64,000 bases of DNA from Agriotes lineatus (lineage: Eukaryota > Arthropoda > Insecta > Coleoptera > Elateridae), in the NCBI GenBank assembly GCA_940337035.1, contig CALNHX010001042.1:186001-250000 (forward strand). The letters run 5' to 3'. The position numbers were made by a program, and so were the translations under genes. Below the pieces are notes generated by a model. The model was not told where the DNA came from, did no database searches, and saw nothing but the letters and a program-made list of their open reading frames with translations. Positions 10,741 to 21,576 of this stretch are shown one piece after another (positions within the stretch are counted from its first letter, which is position 1; each line of letters begins with the position of its first letter).

Positions 10741-11275
10741 AATAGTAAACAATACCAGATTTAAACCTCACTTTATACTCTTGATGACAAATAAATATTC
10801 GACAAAAATTGTGTTTCATTGATTTAATTTTAGTTTAAAAATTTACCTAGCCATGATTGCATTCTATCTTTGTCCTGCTACTCATTTTGTTTATGTTTTC
10901 CTTGTCGTACTAATTAATTTCCTATGTTCAAAACGGATTTCGGACAATCTGTATACTGTATAGGGTAATTAATTATGATAGCTTTATTTATACAGTACGC
11001 ACACACACAACAGCAATAATAGAACAATTAGAGTTCCAGACGGGACCACACGAGATTTCATCACATTACTCCAAAAGGTAAACGAAGTAAATTGTAAACG
11101 TTTACTGTCTCCTGACATTTTCTTATATTTCTTTATATCTTACAGACCACAATTACTAAAATAGTAGATACAGTGGCTTCATTGTACTGTATTTGGATAA
11201 CTTCTAAAGAAGTTGACAGTGTGAACTACAAATGTCAAAAACAAATTCACGGACAAACACCATCCACATCCACTT
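10741..11275. other. 3' flank of the zinc-finger gene
   Basis: No coding signal. On the minus strand an AATAAA hexamer (TTTATT at 10983-10988 on the plus strand) lies about 290 bp beyond the zinc-finger stop and is a plausible poly(A) signal. Confidence 0.4.
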
Positions 11276-12441
11276 CTAAGGTGTTTCTGCTGTATGTAAC
11301 TTCATATGGCTCACTAAAGTACTTTTTTGAGCTGCTTTATATTCGCAAATAGAACATGAATATGGTTTTTCTCCCGTATGTGTCCTCATATGTCTAATTA
11401 AGCCATCCTTCTTTACTGCTTTATACTCACAAATAGTACAGGAAAAAGGTTTGTCTCCTATATGCATCTTCATATGGCTCACTAAATGACATTTTTGAGC
11501 TGCTTTATATTCGCAAATAGAACATGAAAAAGGTTTTTCTCCCGTATGAGTCCTCATATGTCTAACCAAGCAATCCTTCTTTACTGCTTTATACTCACAA
11601 ATAGTACAGGAAAAAGGTTTTTCTCCAGTATGTGTCCTCATATGTCTAATTAAGCCAACCTTCTTTACTGCTTTATACTCACAAATTGTACAGGAAAAAA
11701 GTTTTTCCCCTATATGCATCTTCATATGGCTCACTAAATCACTTTTTTGCGCTGCCTTATATTCGCAAATAGAACAAGATTCTTCTCGTGTATGTTTCCT
11801 CATATGTCTTACCAAGCTACTCGCTACTGCTACTTTATACTCACAAAAAGAACATCTATAAGGTTTTTCTCCTGTATGTCTCCTCATATGTCTATTTAAG
11901 TTACTCTTATCTGCTACTTTATATTCACAAAAAGAACAGGAGTAAGGTTTTTCTCCTGTATGCATCTTCATATGACTCACTAAATTACTTTTACGTGCTG
12001 CTTTATACTCACAAATAGAACATGAATAAGGTTTTTCTTCAGTATGAGTTTTCATATGTATACTTAAATTATTTCTGCTTGTTGTTTCATACTGGCAAAT
12101 TAAACATGAGTGAAACTGTATCATATCGATCTTTATATTTTCCAAGGAATTACTATTATTTTCTGCTCCAGAATCACCAACGTTATCAACGAATGGTGCT
12201 TCTGAGGGGTTACCACTTGATGCACATGAAACAAAAATTTCTTCTTTTAAATCAACTTCTTCCTTTTTAATAGCAAACCCATGGTAAACCGTGTTGTCAA
12301 TAATGCCTTCAACATTTTCTTGCTTTATGTCTAAATCTCTAACTATTTTATTTTCAACTATTTTCCCCAGTGGTTCGTGTGACATGCTTGTCATTGCATT
12401 ACGCAAATTATGAGCAACCAATTCATGTTGCAGTTCCATTC
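11276..12441 (-). CDS. Ten-finger C2H2 zinc-finger protein (last coding exon)
   Basis: 387 codons from the ATG at 12439-12437. It probably acts as a nuclear DNA-binding regulator. Residues 1-110 are acidic and hold no ZAD or BTB domain, but do hold three sumoylation-type motifs (IKQE 38-41, IKKE 57-60, LKEE 64-67). Ten C2H2 fingers fill about 112-382, mostly with TGEKP-type linkers. Fingers 2-10 share a CSICEYKAA or CTICEYKAV core, so they arose by recent tandem duplication. The linker between fingers 4 and 5 (HTREESC) is two residues short, and finger 1 (CLICQYE) is the most divergent. On the minus strand the ATG is preceded by TTTTTAACAG, a good splice acceptor ending at 12442, so an upstream untranslated exon is likely; I could not find it. 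No stop or frameshift is present, so this is probably a functional host gene. Confidence 0.85.
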
Positions 12442-12809
12442 CTGTTAAAAATTAGGACGAATTGCAATATCTGAAAACCAGAAACGAGATTTAGTTAGGT
12501 CAAGTTGCCCACGTTTACAAAATATTAACAAATTTGCAATATCTGAACTCTAATTGTTTACTTACATCGAATAATTAGAAACTGAAAGAAGCAGATACAA
12601 AAAATGGTCTAGCAGTATACGTAAATAGTGGATAACACACAAACCAAATGATTATTAATAGTTAATAGCAGAAAAGTTGATTCTCGAGGTGTCACAACAC
12701 AAGAAGTGGTGCCAACATAAAGTCCCTGTTTAGAGGTGGTTTACAGTGGCGTCATCATCGCAGCAGAAAGCAGAGGCGTATCAAGGTGGGAGGAAATTAT
12801 TTCTTGTTG
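12442..12809. other. Upstream of the zinc-finger gene; no exon identified
   Basis: Holds the splice acceptor for the zinc-finger exon and, further out, a first untranslated exon or promoter that I cannot pin down. TTGCAATATCTGAA occurs twice (about 12460 and 12534). Confidence 0.4.
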
Positions 12810-12817
12810 CATTATTA
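12810..12817. repeat. Target-site duplication, left copy (CATTATTA)
   Basis: CATTATTA immediately precedes the left terminal inverted repeat at 12818. An identical octamer immediately follows the right one, at 28023-28030. Confidence 0.85.
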
Positions 12818-13021
12818 CACGGCTTCCTAGATTAATACGAGACTAAACGTCTCTATATCGGCTTGTCAAGTTGGAAAATTTTCTGTGATTAAATGTGCGC
12901 GTATCGCTGCGCCATCTGTTGAGCGTTGTAGTAACTATTTCAATATTGGCGCCTAATTTAAATTGCCGTTTTTCTAATTTTAATAAACATCATTACCGAC
13001 AATTTCAAATAATCATTAAAA

Positions 13022-13060
13022 ATGTCTCAAAAGAAAAAGTGTGTGACTAATTGTAGTTCA
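13022..13060 (+). pseudogene. THAP-like first coding exon split by hAT insertion
   Basis: ATG at 13022 gives MSQKKKCVTNCSS. The hAT element then interrupts at 13061. Reading resumes at 16521 as YRLENVFFRSFLANMSR and stops at 16602-16604. The C-x3-C spacing near the N-terminus and the following VFF-RSF stretch recall the start of a THAP zinc finger, and KKKC also starts the exon at 28553. The upstream sequence (12860-13021) looks like a promoter/leader with CG-containing words. The match is short, so THAP identity is tentative. Confidence 0.35.
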
Positions 13061-16000
13061 CAGGGCCGTTCCTAGCTTCTTGGCCGCCTGGGTGAAAAAT
13101 AAAATAGCCCCCCCCCTCCAAGCAATTAAAAAATATATTTACGTTAAAAAAAATATTAATAACAATTTTATAAAATAAAATAAAAAGAAAAACTCTTATA
13201 AAATAAAATTGTACAAATACAAAAAAAAACAAAACAAATACAAAGTTTAATATCTTAGAATTTAGCTTTTCTAGCTTTGACAGACGCAAAAGTGATCACA
13301 AGGTTCTTGACATCAATTGCTTCTGCCAAGTCTCTCTCTATAGATATAATAGAAAGATCTGACAATCTTTCTTGCTTCATGGCCGAGCTTAAAAAGTTTT
13401 TAATTATTTTTAATTTTGAAAAAGACCCTTCTGCTGACGCAACTGAGACAGGTAAAGCCAGTAGAAGTCTTAAGGCAATTGCTGTATTTGGGAAAGTCGC
13501 AAGTAAATTTTTTGTAACAATGTAGTTGAGAATTTTAGATGGTGTTTCAACAGATTGGAAATGTAATTTTAAATTTTTTAATTCATCACTTAATTCTACG
13601 GCGTTTACATCAGCCTCTTTTCTGACAGTGTCTTCTAATTTTAAGGATAAATCTGTACAGTGTTTTTTCATTGAATTATCGTCCATAATAGGAAATTCAT
13701 AAATCACTTTGAAATTGTCACTGTAACGTTGTAATTGTTCAAAACGTTCCTGTATAGATACTTTGGCGGTATCCAAAATAGTAAAATAAAAATTAATCTT
13801 ACAATTCAACTTTGGGTTAAGTATAGGCTCATCAGGGGTTTCATAATCAAATTGTCTTTTTTTTTCGACGTGGACGAATTATATTAGTTGGGGGAAATTC
13901 CGTTGCTATATCAAGTTCTTCTGTAGCAAGTATTTTCGCCTCTTCTATAAACGCTTCAAAACTGTGGTCATTTCTTTTCTGTTCCAAATAATCTACTAAA
14001 TTTTAACGCATTTGAACAATCTTTTAGATTTGTATTCACACCTTGAAGCATCTTACTGACGGAATTAATTTTAGACACAACATCATGCCAAATAATTACA
14101 GAACAAACGAATTTAAAACTATTAATTTTTAAGGCCAATGCTTGGGCTTGTTGTTTGGTGTTAATGTCGGGTGATTTGTCATTTACAAGTTCTTCTAGAC
14201 TATCATAAATTTTCCCTAATTGATATCGCAGAGGTGTAATAGCTTTAATTCTACTTTCCCACCTAGTTGAGCTAATAGCTTTTAATGTGAAATTTGGTAC
14301 ATTAGTTTTAAGTACATTCCATCTTTATGGCGAAGAAGAAAAATATGTATAAAATTCTTGTATAAGATTAAAGAACTCCGATGTTTGCAAGGTAACATTG
14401 GCAGAATCATTAACCACTAGATTTAGGGTATGAGCAGCACAAGGTACAAACATTGCTCGAGGATTGATATTTAAAATTCGGCGTTGGAATCCTACATGTT
14501 TTCGCGCATATTTGCACCATTATCATAACCCTGTCCACGCATATTGTAGATATCCATATTAAAATCTTTCAAAAGTTTTATTACAAAATCGTATAAACCC
14601 TCACCAGTCACATCAATAATACGAAAAAATCCGAGAAAATGTTCACACATTTTAATTTGTTTATTATCATCTATTATAACAAATCGAACAACGAATGAAA
14701 TTTGTTCGGTATGACTTGAGTCTGGGGTTGAATCTAGAATAATTGAATAATATTTTGCTTTTGACAATGACTCCCTAATTTGTTCTCTGATTTTATTTGC
14801 TGTAAGTGAGATCAATTCATTTTGTAATCTATTTCCTAAATAATGAGGCATACGTTTATGTGAAATTTTACTGATTTGAATATTTTTTAGATGTTCCGAA
14901 AGAACTGCATCAAATTTTGCAAATGTTTCAACCGTCTTCAAAAAGTTTCCATTGTTTGATTCGAATAATTTATTGGATGACCCACGAAATGCTAAACACT
15001 GTCCTGCCAATAATAATATAATTGCAACAATACGTTCTAAAACATTACACCAATATTGTTGTTTCAAATTAAAAATACGTTGTTCTTGGTGATCGATTGT
15101 TGTGTAAGTACTCAATATTTTTTCTAATTCAGTCCATAATTTATAATTTTGGATATGATCAGTTGACCGTTCGTGTCTGGATAATATATTAGAAAGATGT
15201 TTCCAATCTGAAAAACCAGCATCTGTTAACTGAATATTTTTGGTCCCAAAAATTTTGCAACAAAAGCAAAAAACGCAATTTAACTTAATGGAATAAATTA
15301 GCCACATACGAGGTATTTTTTCAGCATTTGCTAATGTTCGTGTATAATAATGAACCGAAAAGCGCCCTTGTTCTGTTAAAGGAAATGAAAATTTTTTTAC
15401 TTGTGTAGGTCCTATTTTTACATACTTCAATTGTTGAATTATCAAGTGATTTAGGCCATGAAGCTGGATCTCCTAAACTCCCACTTTCAATGTCCTCTGG
15501 TTCTTCTGGAGTACAAGACTCTGCCGAAGTCGATGGAATCTGTGGCTCTATGGGGACGACTTGCTGACTGTCAGGCGTTGAAACAAAAGGATCTCCAGCC
15601 GTGCTTCCACTTTCTTCCTCTGCTCCAGGAGTTTTCAAAAATTGTTCTATAGAGCCCCGCAACTTCTCTTTTTCAGTTTCTTTAGACAGTTGTCTTTTTC
15701 TGTAAGCGGCTCCAGAGAGTCTTTTAGTTCGTCGTCGTTCCGAGCTTGACATCTGAATAAATTTAAAAAAGTTTTGTTTTAATTTACTTCTAGATTACAG
15801 TCTTAATAGACTATCAAAGCAGCTATTACGTGAAAATCATATAAATTAAAAAAACGTATATCAATAGCTTACCTTTAATAACCAGGCTCTACAAGACACG
15901 TTTTATTATGATGAAGTATGATAGAAGTAACTGAGTAATATAGATCTTTAATCAGTACCACAATATTTTATTTCCATATAAGGGCACAAAAATAACAATG

Positions 16001-16512
16001 GGTCTCAGTATTTTACACCTACATATTGCTTCCACCATTCACAAATGAACGCATTTTTTCGTCGGGTGATATTTATACCCTCGGTAAAATACGTCACCCG
16101 GGGATTTACTTGAATTAGTACGAACCAATTCGGGACTTCACAAGAAAGATTTGATATGATTTTACAGATTCCTATTTTAGTTTTTTGTCGTATTTTGGAC
16201 ATTGATTGATAGAGGGTGCTAATTATTTGAAAGGGAAAAATGAAAACACAAATTATTGGTAATAGTTTCAAATTTATTATTAATTTTGTGTTAAAATATC
16301 TATAATAAACACAAAAAAAATTGGGATTTCGACTAACAATAAAGTGGTGTTTGTTTTTTGTTCGTGGTTTGCATTTTTCAGAGATGTTTTATTCTCAAAT
16401 TACTTATTTTTTTTAATTTAAATTTGTATAAAATCGGTTTCGAGCGGCCGCCTTTTGCAATCGGCCGCCTGCGTGATGGACACGCAACACCCCACCGGTA
16501 GGAACGGCCCTG
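13061..16512 (-). mobile_element. hAT transposon, 3452 bp, 8-bp TSD GTAGTTCA
   Basis: Terminal inverted repeats CAGGGCCGTTCCTA at 13061-13074 and, inverted, at 16499-16512. GTAGTTCA flanks both ends (13053-13060 and 16513-16520) exactly. The TIR, the 8-bp duplication and the transposase remnant agree on the hAT superfamily. A CCCCCCC run follows the left end. The transposase reads on the minus strand. Confidence 0.92.
13255..15752 (-). pseudogene. hAT transposase, ZMYM1-like type (broken)
   Basis: Starts MSSSERRRTKRLSGAAYRKR (15752), a basic motif typical of ZMYM1-like hAT proteins. A Ser/Pro/Glu-rich spacer follows, then a TTF-type zinc-finger region with CVFCFCCKIFG (about 15255), then the catalytic region with ILDSTPDSSH (about 14735) and MRGQGYDNGANM (about 14510). 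It ends with the hAT dimerisation segment LPVSVASAEGSFSKLKIIKN (about 13430). Breaks: a frameshift near 15440, another near 14495 where the sequence should continue past GANM, and stops around 13855-14000. It is dead, but each domain is still readable, so inactivation is fairly recent. By family knowledge it would cut and paste the element; GQGYDNGANM holds one of the conserved acidic regions. Confidence 0.85.
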
Positions 16513-16604
16513 GTAGTTCATATAGGTTAGAAAATGTATTTTTCCGTAGTTTTCTTGCAAATATGAGTAGAATTAAATTTAAGATGGGGAAAATCTGTAA
16601 TTAA

Positions 16605-17935
16605 TCATACTGGTATAATAACAATTTATACATTAATTAAAATTTAATTTGCTGTTAAGTGTAACAACAATAGTATATTATGATACAAGTTTTATAAGAA
16701 GCATTTTGTAGCACGCACGGGTTTCGGGTACGACGAGCGAAGCGAGGAGTGCCCTAAAGGAGTACAAAATGCTTTATAAATGAGGTATCATACAGTATTT
16801 TATCTACTTTGCCACTTTTTAAAACAAAAATTACTCTGTTTTTAGTATTTTTATTACAGCATTCCTTTTTGTCTGTTACGATATGCAAACGAGTATCGTA
16901 ATAGCCTCAGTACGAACGCAAAGTAGATAAATATTTTTAGACTACCACGTATGAAAGTAGCATTATCGCGACAACTGCCTACTACAGAAAGTTGACAATT
17001 TCATACAGTAGCACTACTATATTATATGGTACTAGTCATATCGTAACGGCAAAAAGTTAGTCAAATAATCCAGACGCTTTTGCTTTATTCGTTGCTCTGC
17101 TTCCAACAAGCTCTATTTTTTTATATAATAATATAACAGTCAATTTTGTAAACGAAATAAAAACAATTCTTAAAAATAGAATTTACTTTGTGTGGTTGTC
17201 TAAAAACTAGTGTTCAGAACTCGCTCGAAAGTGCAAATATCTGTGCTCGTGTTTTAGATCCACTCGAGCTTCGCTACGCTACGCCCTCGTTTGTCTAATC
17301 AACACTCGCATGATATTTGCTACTTTCGACGCTTGTTATGAAAATAACTATTCCATTTTTATGATATAGATGTTAATCGGCTGATGCAGCATTCAGTTGT
17401 ATGCAGCCAATATTTACACCTAACTGCTTTCATGTAACTAAAGACAAACGAAGAAACAAAGAGAACTTGTCATCAAAACGTCCACAAATGGCGAGCAGTA
17501 AAATGTTATTGTACGAGTAGTGTATTATTTATTTTATTTGTACGTCTTACTGGAAGCGTATTATTTTGTCTATGCATTACTTCCTACCTTATATTATGTG
17601 TTAGCAAAGAGCATATATGCTCTTTGGTGTTAGTGAGAAATTAAATTTTCTTAGCATAATTAATTTTAGTTTTTAGGTACTGAATTTTAAGGAATTTACT
17701 TTTCTTTTTTTAATCTTCATAACTAGTCCCTGGCCACTATTAGACTCAGTAGTACTTAATTTTCTGTTATCAAGGAATGTCATTATACAGATCGATTGCT
17801 GGAAATAAAAGAACATAAAGTATTTTTTGAAAAATATTAATTTTTAAACAATTTTAATTTACAAATGCTGTAACATTATTCTAAAAATATCAATATTTTA
17901 GCTTTCAGTAATGTTTTGATTCTTCAGGGCATGCT
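16605..17935. repeat. Cluster of short palindromic elements
   Basis: No gene. At least three inverted repeats are visible: 16690-16791 (GCATTTTGTA against TACAAAATGC, loop with ACGAGCGAAGCGAGG), 16801-16932 (TTATCTACTTTGC against GCAAAGTAGATAA) and 17225-17335 (TCGAAAGTGCAAATATC against GATATTTGCTACTTTCGA, loop with GAGCTTCGCTACGC). All have AT-rich arms and a CG-rich loop. Confidence 0.6.
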
Positions 17936-18195
17936 TTTAACGCAATTTAGTGCACATCCACGTTCGATCAGCAGAGTTAAGCAAGGCTCTTTCTGGTCAG
18001 TACTTGGATGGGAGTTCCACGGCTGCACCTCTCGGCGCCTCGTGATACGGCTGTCACGGAAATAGTTGGTCCCGGCCGTCATAACAACATCATAACAGTC
18101 GTTAGTGGGGTTGGAAGTCCCCATAAATACACAGCGACGCCTATAATTGGCCTAACGGCTGTTGGCTGAGTGCGAAATAAATAAATAAATAAATA
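17936..18195 (+). mobile_element. 5S rRNA-derived SINE
   Basis: Positions about 17960-18015 read like the internal-promoter half of a 5S rRNA gene: CGATCAGCAGAGTTAAGCA (A-box region, 17965-17983) and GGTCAGTACTTGGATGGGAG (C-box region, 17995-18014), with the spacing of a 5S gene. The 5S homology fades after about 18020 into an unrelated body (about 150 bp), followed by an (AAAT)n-type tail at 18172-18194. That arrangement is a SINE3-class element transcribed by RNA polymerase III. The ORF on the opposite strand is incidental. I see no clear target-site duplication. Confidence 0.75.
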
Positions 18196-18204
18196 TTTTT
18201 AAAA

Positions 18205-18420
18205 TTTTCGTTCTGGTTCCAATGATATATGATTCTGGCTAGTTGAACCTTCATGGTAATGTTGTCTTTTGCCAGTACCCTCTTTAGGCATTCCCAAACA
18301 TTTTCAATCAGGGTGCGGTTAATTCACCGGCCATGATAACAATAGTGAACTGTTGTCTAGTCAAAACATGTTTATTGATGTTTATTGTACGGCAAGGTGC
18401 TCCAGCTTACATGAATACAT
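18205..18420 (-). pseudogene. Tc1-like transposase C-terminal remnant
   Basis: The minus strand reads NVWECLKRVLAKDNITM and VQLARIIYHWNQN (about 18215-18310), preceded by a decayed SPDLNPIE-type region. This is the C-terminal end of a Tc1-family DDE transposase. It abuts the (TTA)n tail of the LINE at 18421, which evidently inserted into it. Confidence 0.65.
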
Positions 18421-21115
18421 AATAATAATAATAATAATAATAATGTCTTTATTGGCAAAAAAAAATTAAAACACACTTAATATAAAAACAACATTACAGT
18501 GCCAATATGGCGAAGTTCAGTAAACAGTTCTGCTTTTCAGCTTAACTGTCATGGTCATGGTGTACAAAACCCAAAATATGAAGCAGTGCATGTGCATCAC
18601 CCTAACATTATATACATGAAAAGAAATTATTGATTACATGATATAAGCCTAGTTTTTAAAGCAATGAGATCTGTTTATTATATAAATCACTAAAGTACCA
18701 ATCCCTGAAACTCTGAACTGATTTGCTTTTTATTTCCGACGGTACATGATTATAAATTCTTGCAATATTGTGAGAGAAGAACCTTTCAAAAAACGCAGAT
18801 TTGTGAAGAGGGGGAGTAAGAAAATCCTTTCTTCTAATGTTACTATTATGTACGTCAGATCTAAAGCAAATTTTATTGTAGAGATAAGGTGTTTTTGTAA
18901 TAACAAGTTTATGAAACAGTATAGCTGCATGTAGTATTCTCCGATTTTGCATGTTAAGCCACTTCACTTCTTGTAATTTATATGATGTGATCGTACTTTC
19001 TAATGTCAGATATAAGGCGAAAACAAGAATTTTTAACTCTTTGTATTCTATTTTTATCGAAGAAATCTAAACAGCAACCGTAGACATCACAATAATAAAA
19101 ATTTGAAAGTACCAAAGATTCGCAGAGCATAGTTCTCATAGTTTTATTTAAAAAAAATTTGTTTTTATAAATAATCCTTAATTTACCATAAGCTTTTTTG
19201 ATAGCAGCAGACATGTGCTCCGTAGTCCTAGGTTTTATGTGCTATTGCTAATTTGTAATGGAGAGTTTTTGATTTGTATATCTACACAATTTACATAATT
19301 TAAAATACTTATGATGGTATCAAACGCTTTAGTGTAGTCTAACGTAATAAGAACAGTAAGTTTGTTATTATCAGTGCCTGTTAGAATATCGTCCACAACA
19401 CTTAGTAGCAATGTGCTACAACTCTAACCTTTTCTAAATCCTGATTGATTCGAAATTAAAATATTATTTTTATCAAGATATGTTCTAATTTGTAAGTTCA
19501 ATTTTTTTTCAAATATTTTATTCAATGTAGGTAGAATACTTATTGGTCGCAAATCTTTAAGTTCACTGGGTTGTTGGACTTTGGCCAGAGGCAGAATATT
19601 AGCTCGTTTCCACAAACTTGGAAAAAAACTCTGTTCTATACAACAGTTTATAATAAGTGATTATTGAAAGAATATAAAGACAACAATATTTTATTAGTGT
19701 TACGTTAATACTATCACAACCGGTTGCAGTAGTTTTTATTTCGTTTATGGCTTTTAACACAATATCTGCTGTTACCAAGGAAAATTCAAAATTATTATCA
19801 ACGTCTACTTTGGTAGTTTCGTAATACAGACGTGCCCCCATCAGAATTTAACTAAAAATGCAAATTTGCGGAATCTATAAAACATTTACTTATCTGATTA
19901 GTGTTACATAATGCCTCAGGAATTTCCTTGCGATTTTACTGATCATGAATATCAAGATTTTTTCTCGACGAATGGCGGAATTAGTTAGATTTTGCAGATC
20001 TTTATAGTATTTCCAGTTTGCATTAAACTGTGATCACTAGGATGATGCATGCATATTACTCCACCATCATGTATGCTTAGCTTTTTAGAAATAACAATAA
20101 GATCACTAAGGCTTTGACATTTTTCAGTAATTCTAGTGAGTTCATTAATTATTTGCTTTAGATTTAGTGAAGATAGAATTTGATTAAAATTTAAAACAAA
20201 GTTATCTACTACAGCATATTGATATTAAAATTTCCTAAGCACAGTACATAATCAACAGTAGGAATTGCTGGAGTTAAAGAATCCTCTAATGCATTAGAAA
20301 TTCGATACAGCTATATTCTTGTCGTCTGTACACCACCCCTATTGCTACAACGTACTTTATTTAATCCAATGCTGCTCAGAAGCCAAGTTGTTATTTGCAA
20401 TCAACATTGAAATAACTGTAAAATTATTTTTAATGTATATACCTACTCCACCTCCCCAAGTACCTATCTGTAATACGATCAGTTCGTAAAAAAGTAAAAC
20501 CATTAATGTTAATTACAGCATTCTCAATATCGGGGGACAGCCAGGTTTCAGAAACTTCCACAATATCGTGATCAGAACCTAAAACATATTGTTTAAAATC
20601 ATTGAATTAGCTCTTCTGTACCGATAACTAATAAACTTAACTATTACCGACGTGGTTTTCTTAAACGGCTATCGCTTGATATAGACGATGCCGGTAATTG
20701 TGTTCCTGTTCGATGCACACGGTCAATATTTGCTAATTGGATATTTTTCTTCAAATTATTGTTAAATAACTTTAAAACCATTTTCATCAATATTTTCATT
20801 TGGTGGTTCCTGGATGCCAAAAATACGAACACAATTCCTACGAGAATATTATTCCAACTGCTCAATCCTAGCTTTTATTTTTTCGTTTTCTTCTAACAAG
20901 GCAGCATTATTTTTTTTAAGAGTAGATATTTGTTCACTGGATCGTTGAATAAAGTTGCTCACAACCTTATCAACTGCATCCTGTACGACTATGTTTACTC
21001 AGGTTCGTAGCAGGTTCAGAAAATCTTGATTTGCCATTAGATCTTTTATTGTCGAACTGACTAGATCCTTTATCATGTTCTTATCCCTTTCCAATCTTTT
21101 TTCCGGCATCTTGGC
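18421..21115 (-). mobile_element. Decayed jockey/CR1-like LINE with (TTA)n tail
   Basis: On the minus strand, from 21110 down: an ORF1-like protein (MPEKRLERDKNMIKDLV, a coiled coil with LLEENEKIKARIEQLE, CVRIFGIQEPPNE, then ANIDRVHRTG at about 20730). Next come endonuclease remnants (DIVEVSETWLSPDIENAVIN, about 20550), an RT with ATGCDSIN (about 19715) and LKDLRPISILPTLNKIFEKK (about 19545), and the post-RT region (FYYCDVYGCCLDFF about 19080; PSEIKSKSVQSFRDWY about 18690). The 3' end is the AATAAAGACATTATTATTAT-type tail at 18421-18450. Frameshifts and stops are everywhere. It is an old, nearly full-length dead copy. Confidence 0.75.
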
Positions 21116-21230
21116 AACAATTTACCCAAAGCACTATTTTTCGTCAGTAAATGGAAATTAAAGCGAGAAGCACGTGCTGTGTACATATAGTCTGTGTAAC
21201 GGACCATTGACATTTCTACCTCTTCAAAAC

Positions 21231-21491
21231 CAATCTTACACCCATATGCATAGTCGTTCGACAGCGGCTTGCCGGCGTTTCGTTATGAATAGTATGTTGG
21301 CGGCACTGTACGTCTATGTCAAATTCGAGGTTAGCAGGTTAGGTTTTGCGTTAGTCTGTGTCAAAACTGTCGGAAAACATAACCTGATAACCTCGAATTT
21401 GACATAGACGTACAGTGCCGCCAACATACTATTCATAACGAAACGCCGGCGAGCCGCTGGCGAACGACTATGCATACGGGTGTTACAGTTG
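21231..21491. mobile_element. Palindromic MITE, family P-1 copy 2
   Basis: A 261-bp foldback. Outer arms contain ATGCATAGTCGTTCG and its inverse, and inner arms contain GGCACTGTACGTCTATGTCA and its inverse. The loop has GGTTAGGTTTTGCG. The inner arms match those of the element at 4630-4866, whereas the outer arms are unrelated. The two copies therefore share a core but have different ends. Confidence 0.75.
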
Positions 21492-21568
21492 TGGGAGAGC
21501 AATCTGTCCTCTGCAACTGTTTTGTATTGTGCTTGGCGCATGGTTCCCTTGACAACATATAAGCGTCC

Positions 21569-21576
21569 CATGCACA
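21569..21576. repeat. Target-site duplication, left copy (CATGCACA)
   Basis: CATGCACA at 21569-21576 is repeated exactly at 22995-23002, each directly outside a TAGGGTTGCCAT terminus. Confidence 0.85.

Noticed and set aside
10366..10752. 128-codon minus-strand ORF
   Set aside because: It is the translation of a degenerate tandem repeat (YHRCG / SDRNYHR).
17924..18124. Minus-strand ORF over the 5S-like sequence
   Set aside because: The sequence is explained by a 5S-derived SINE; the ORF is incidental.
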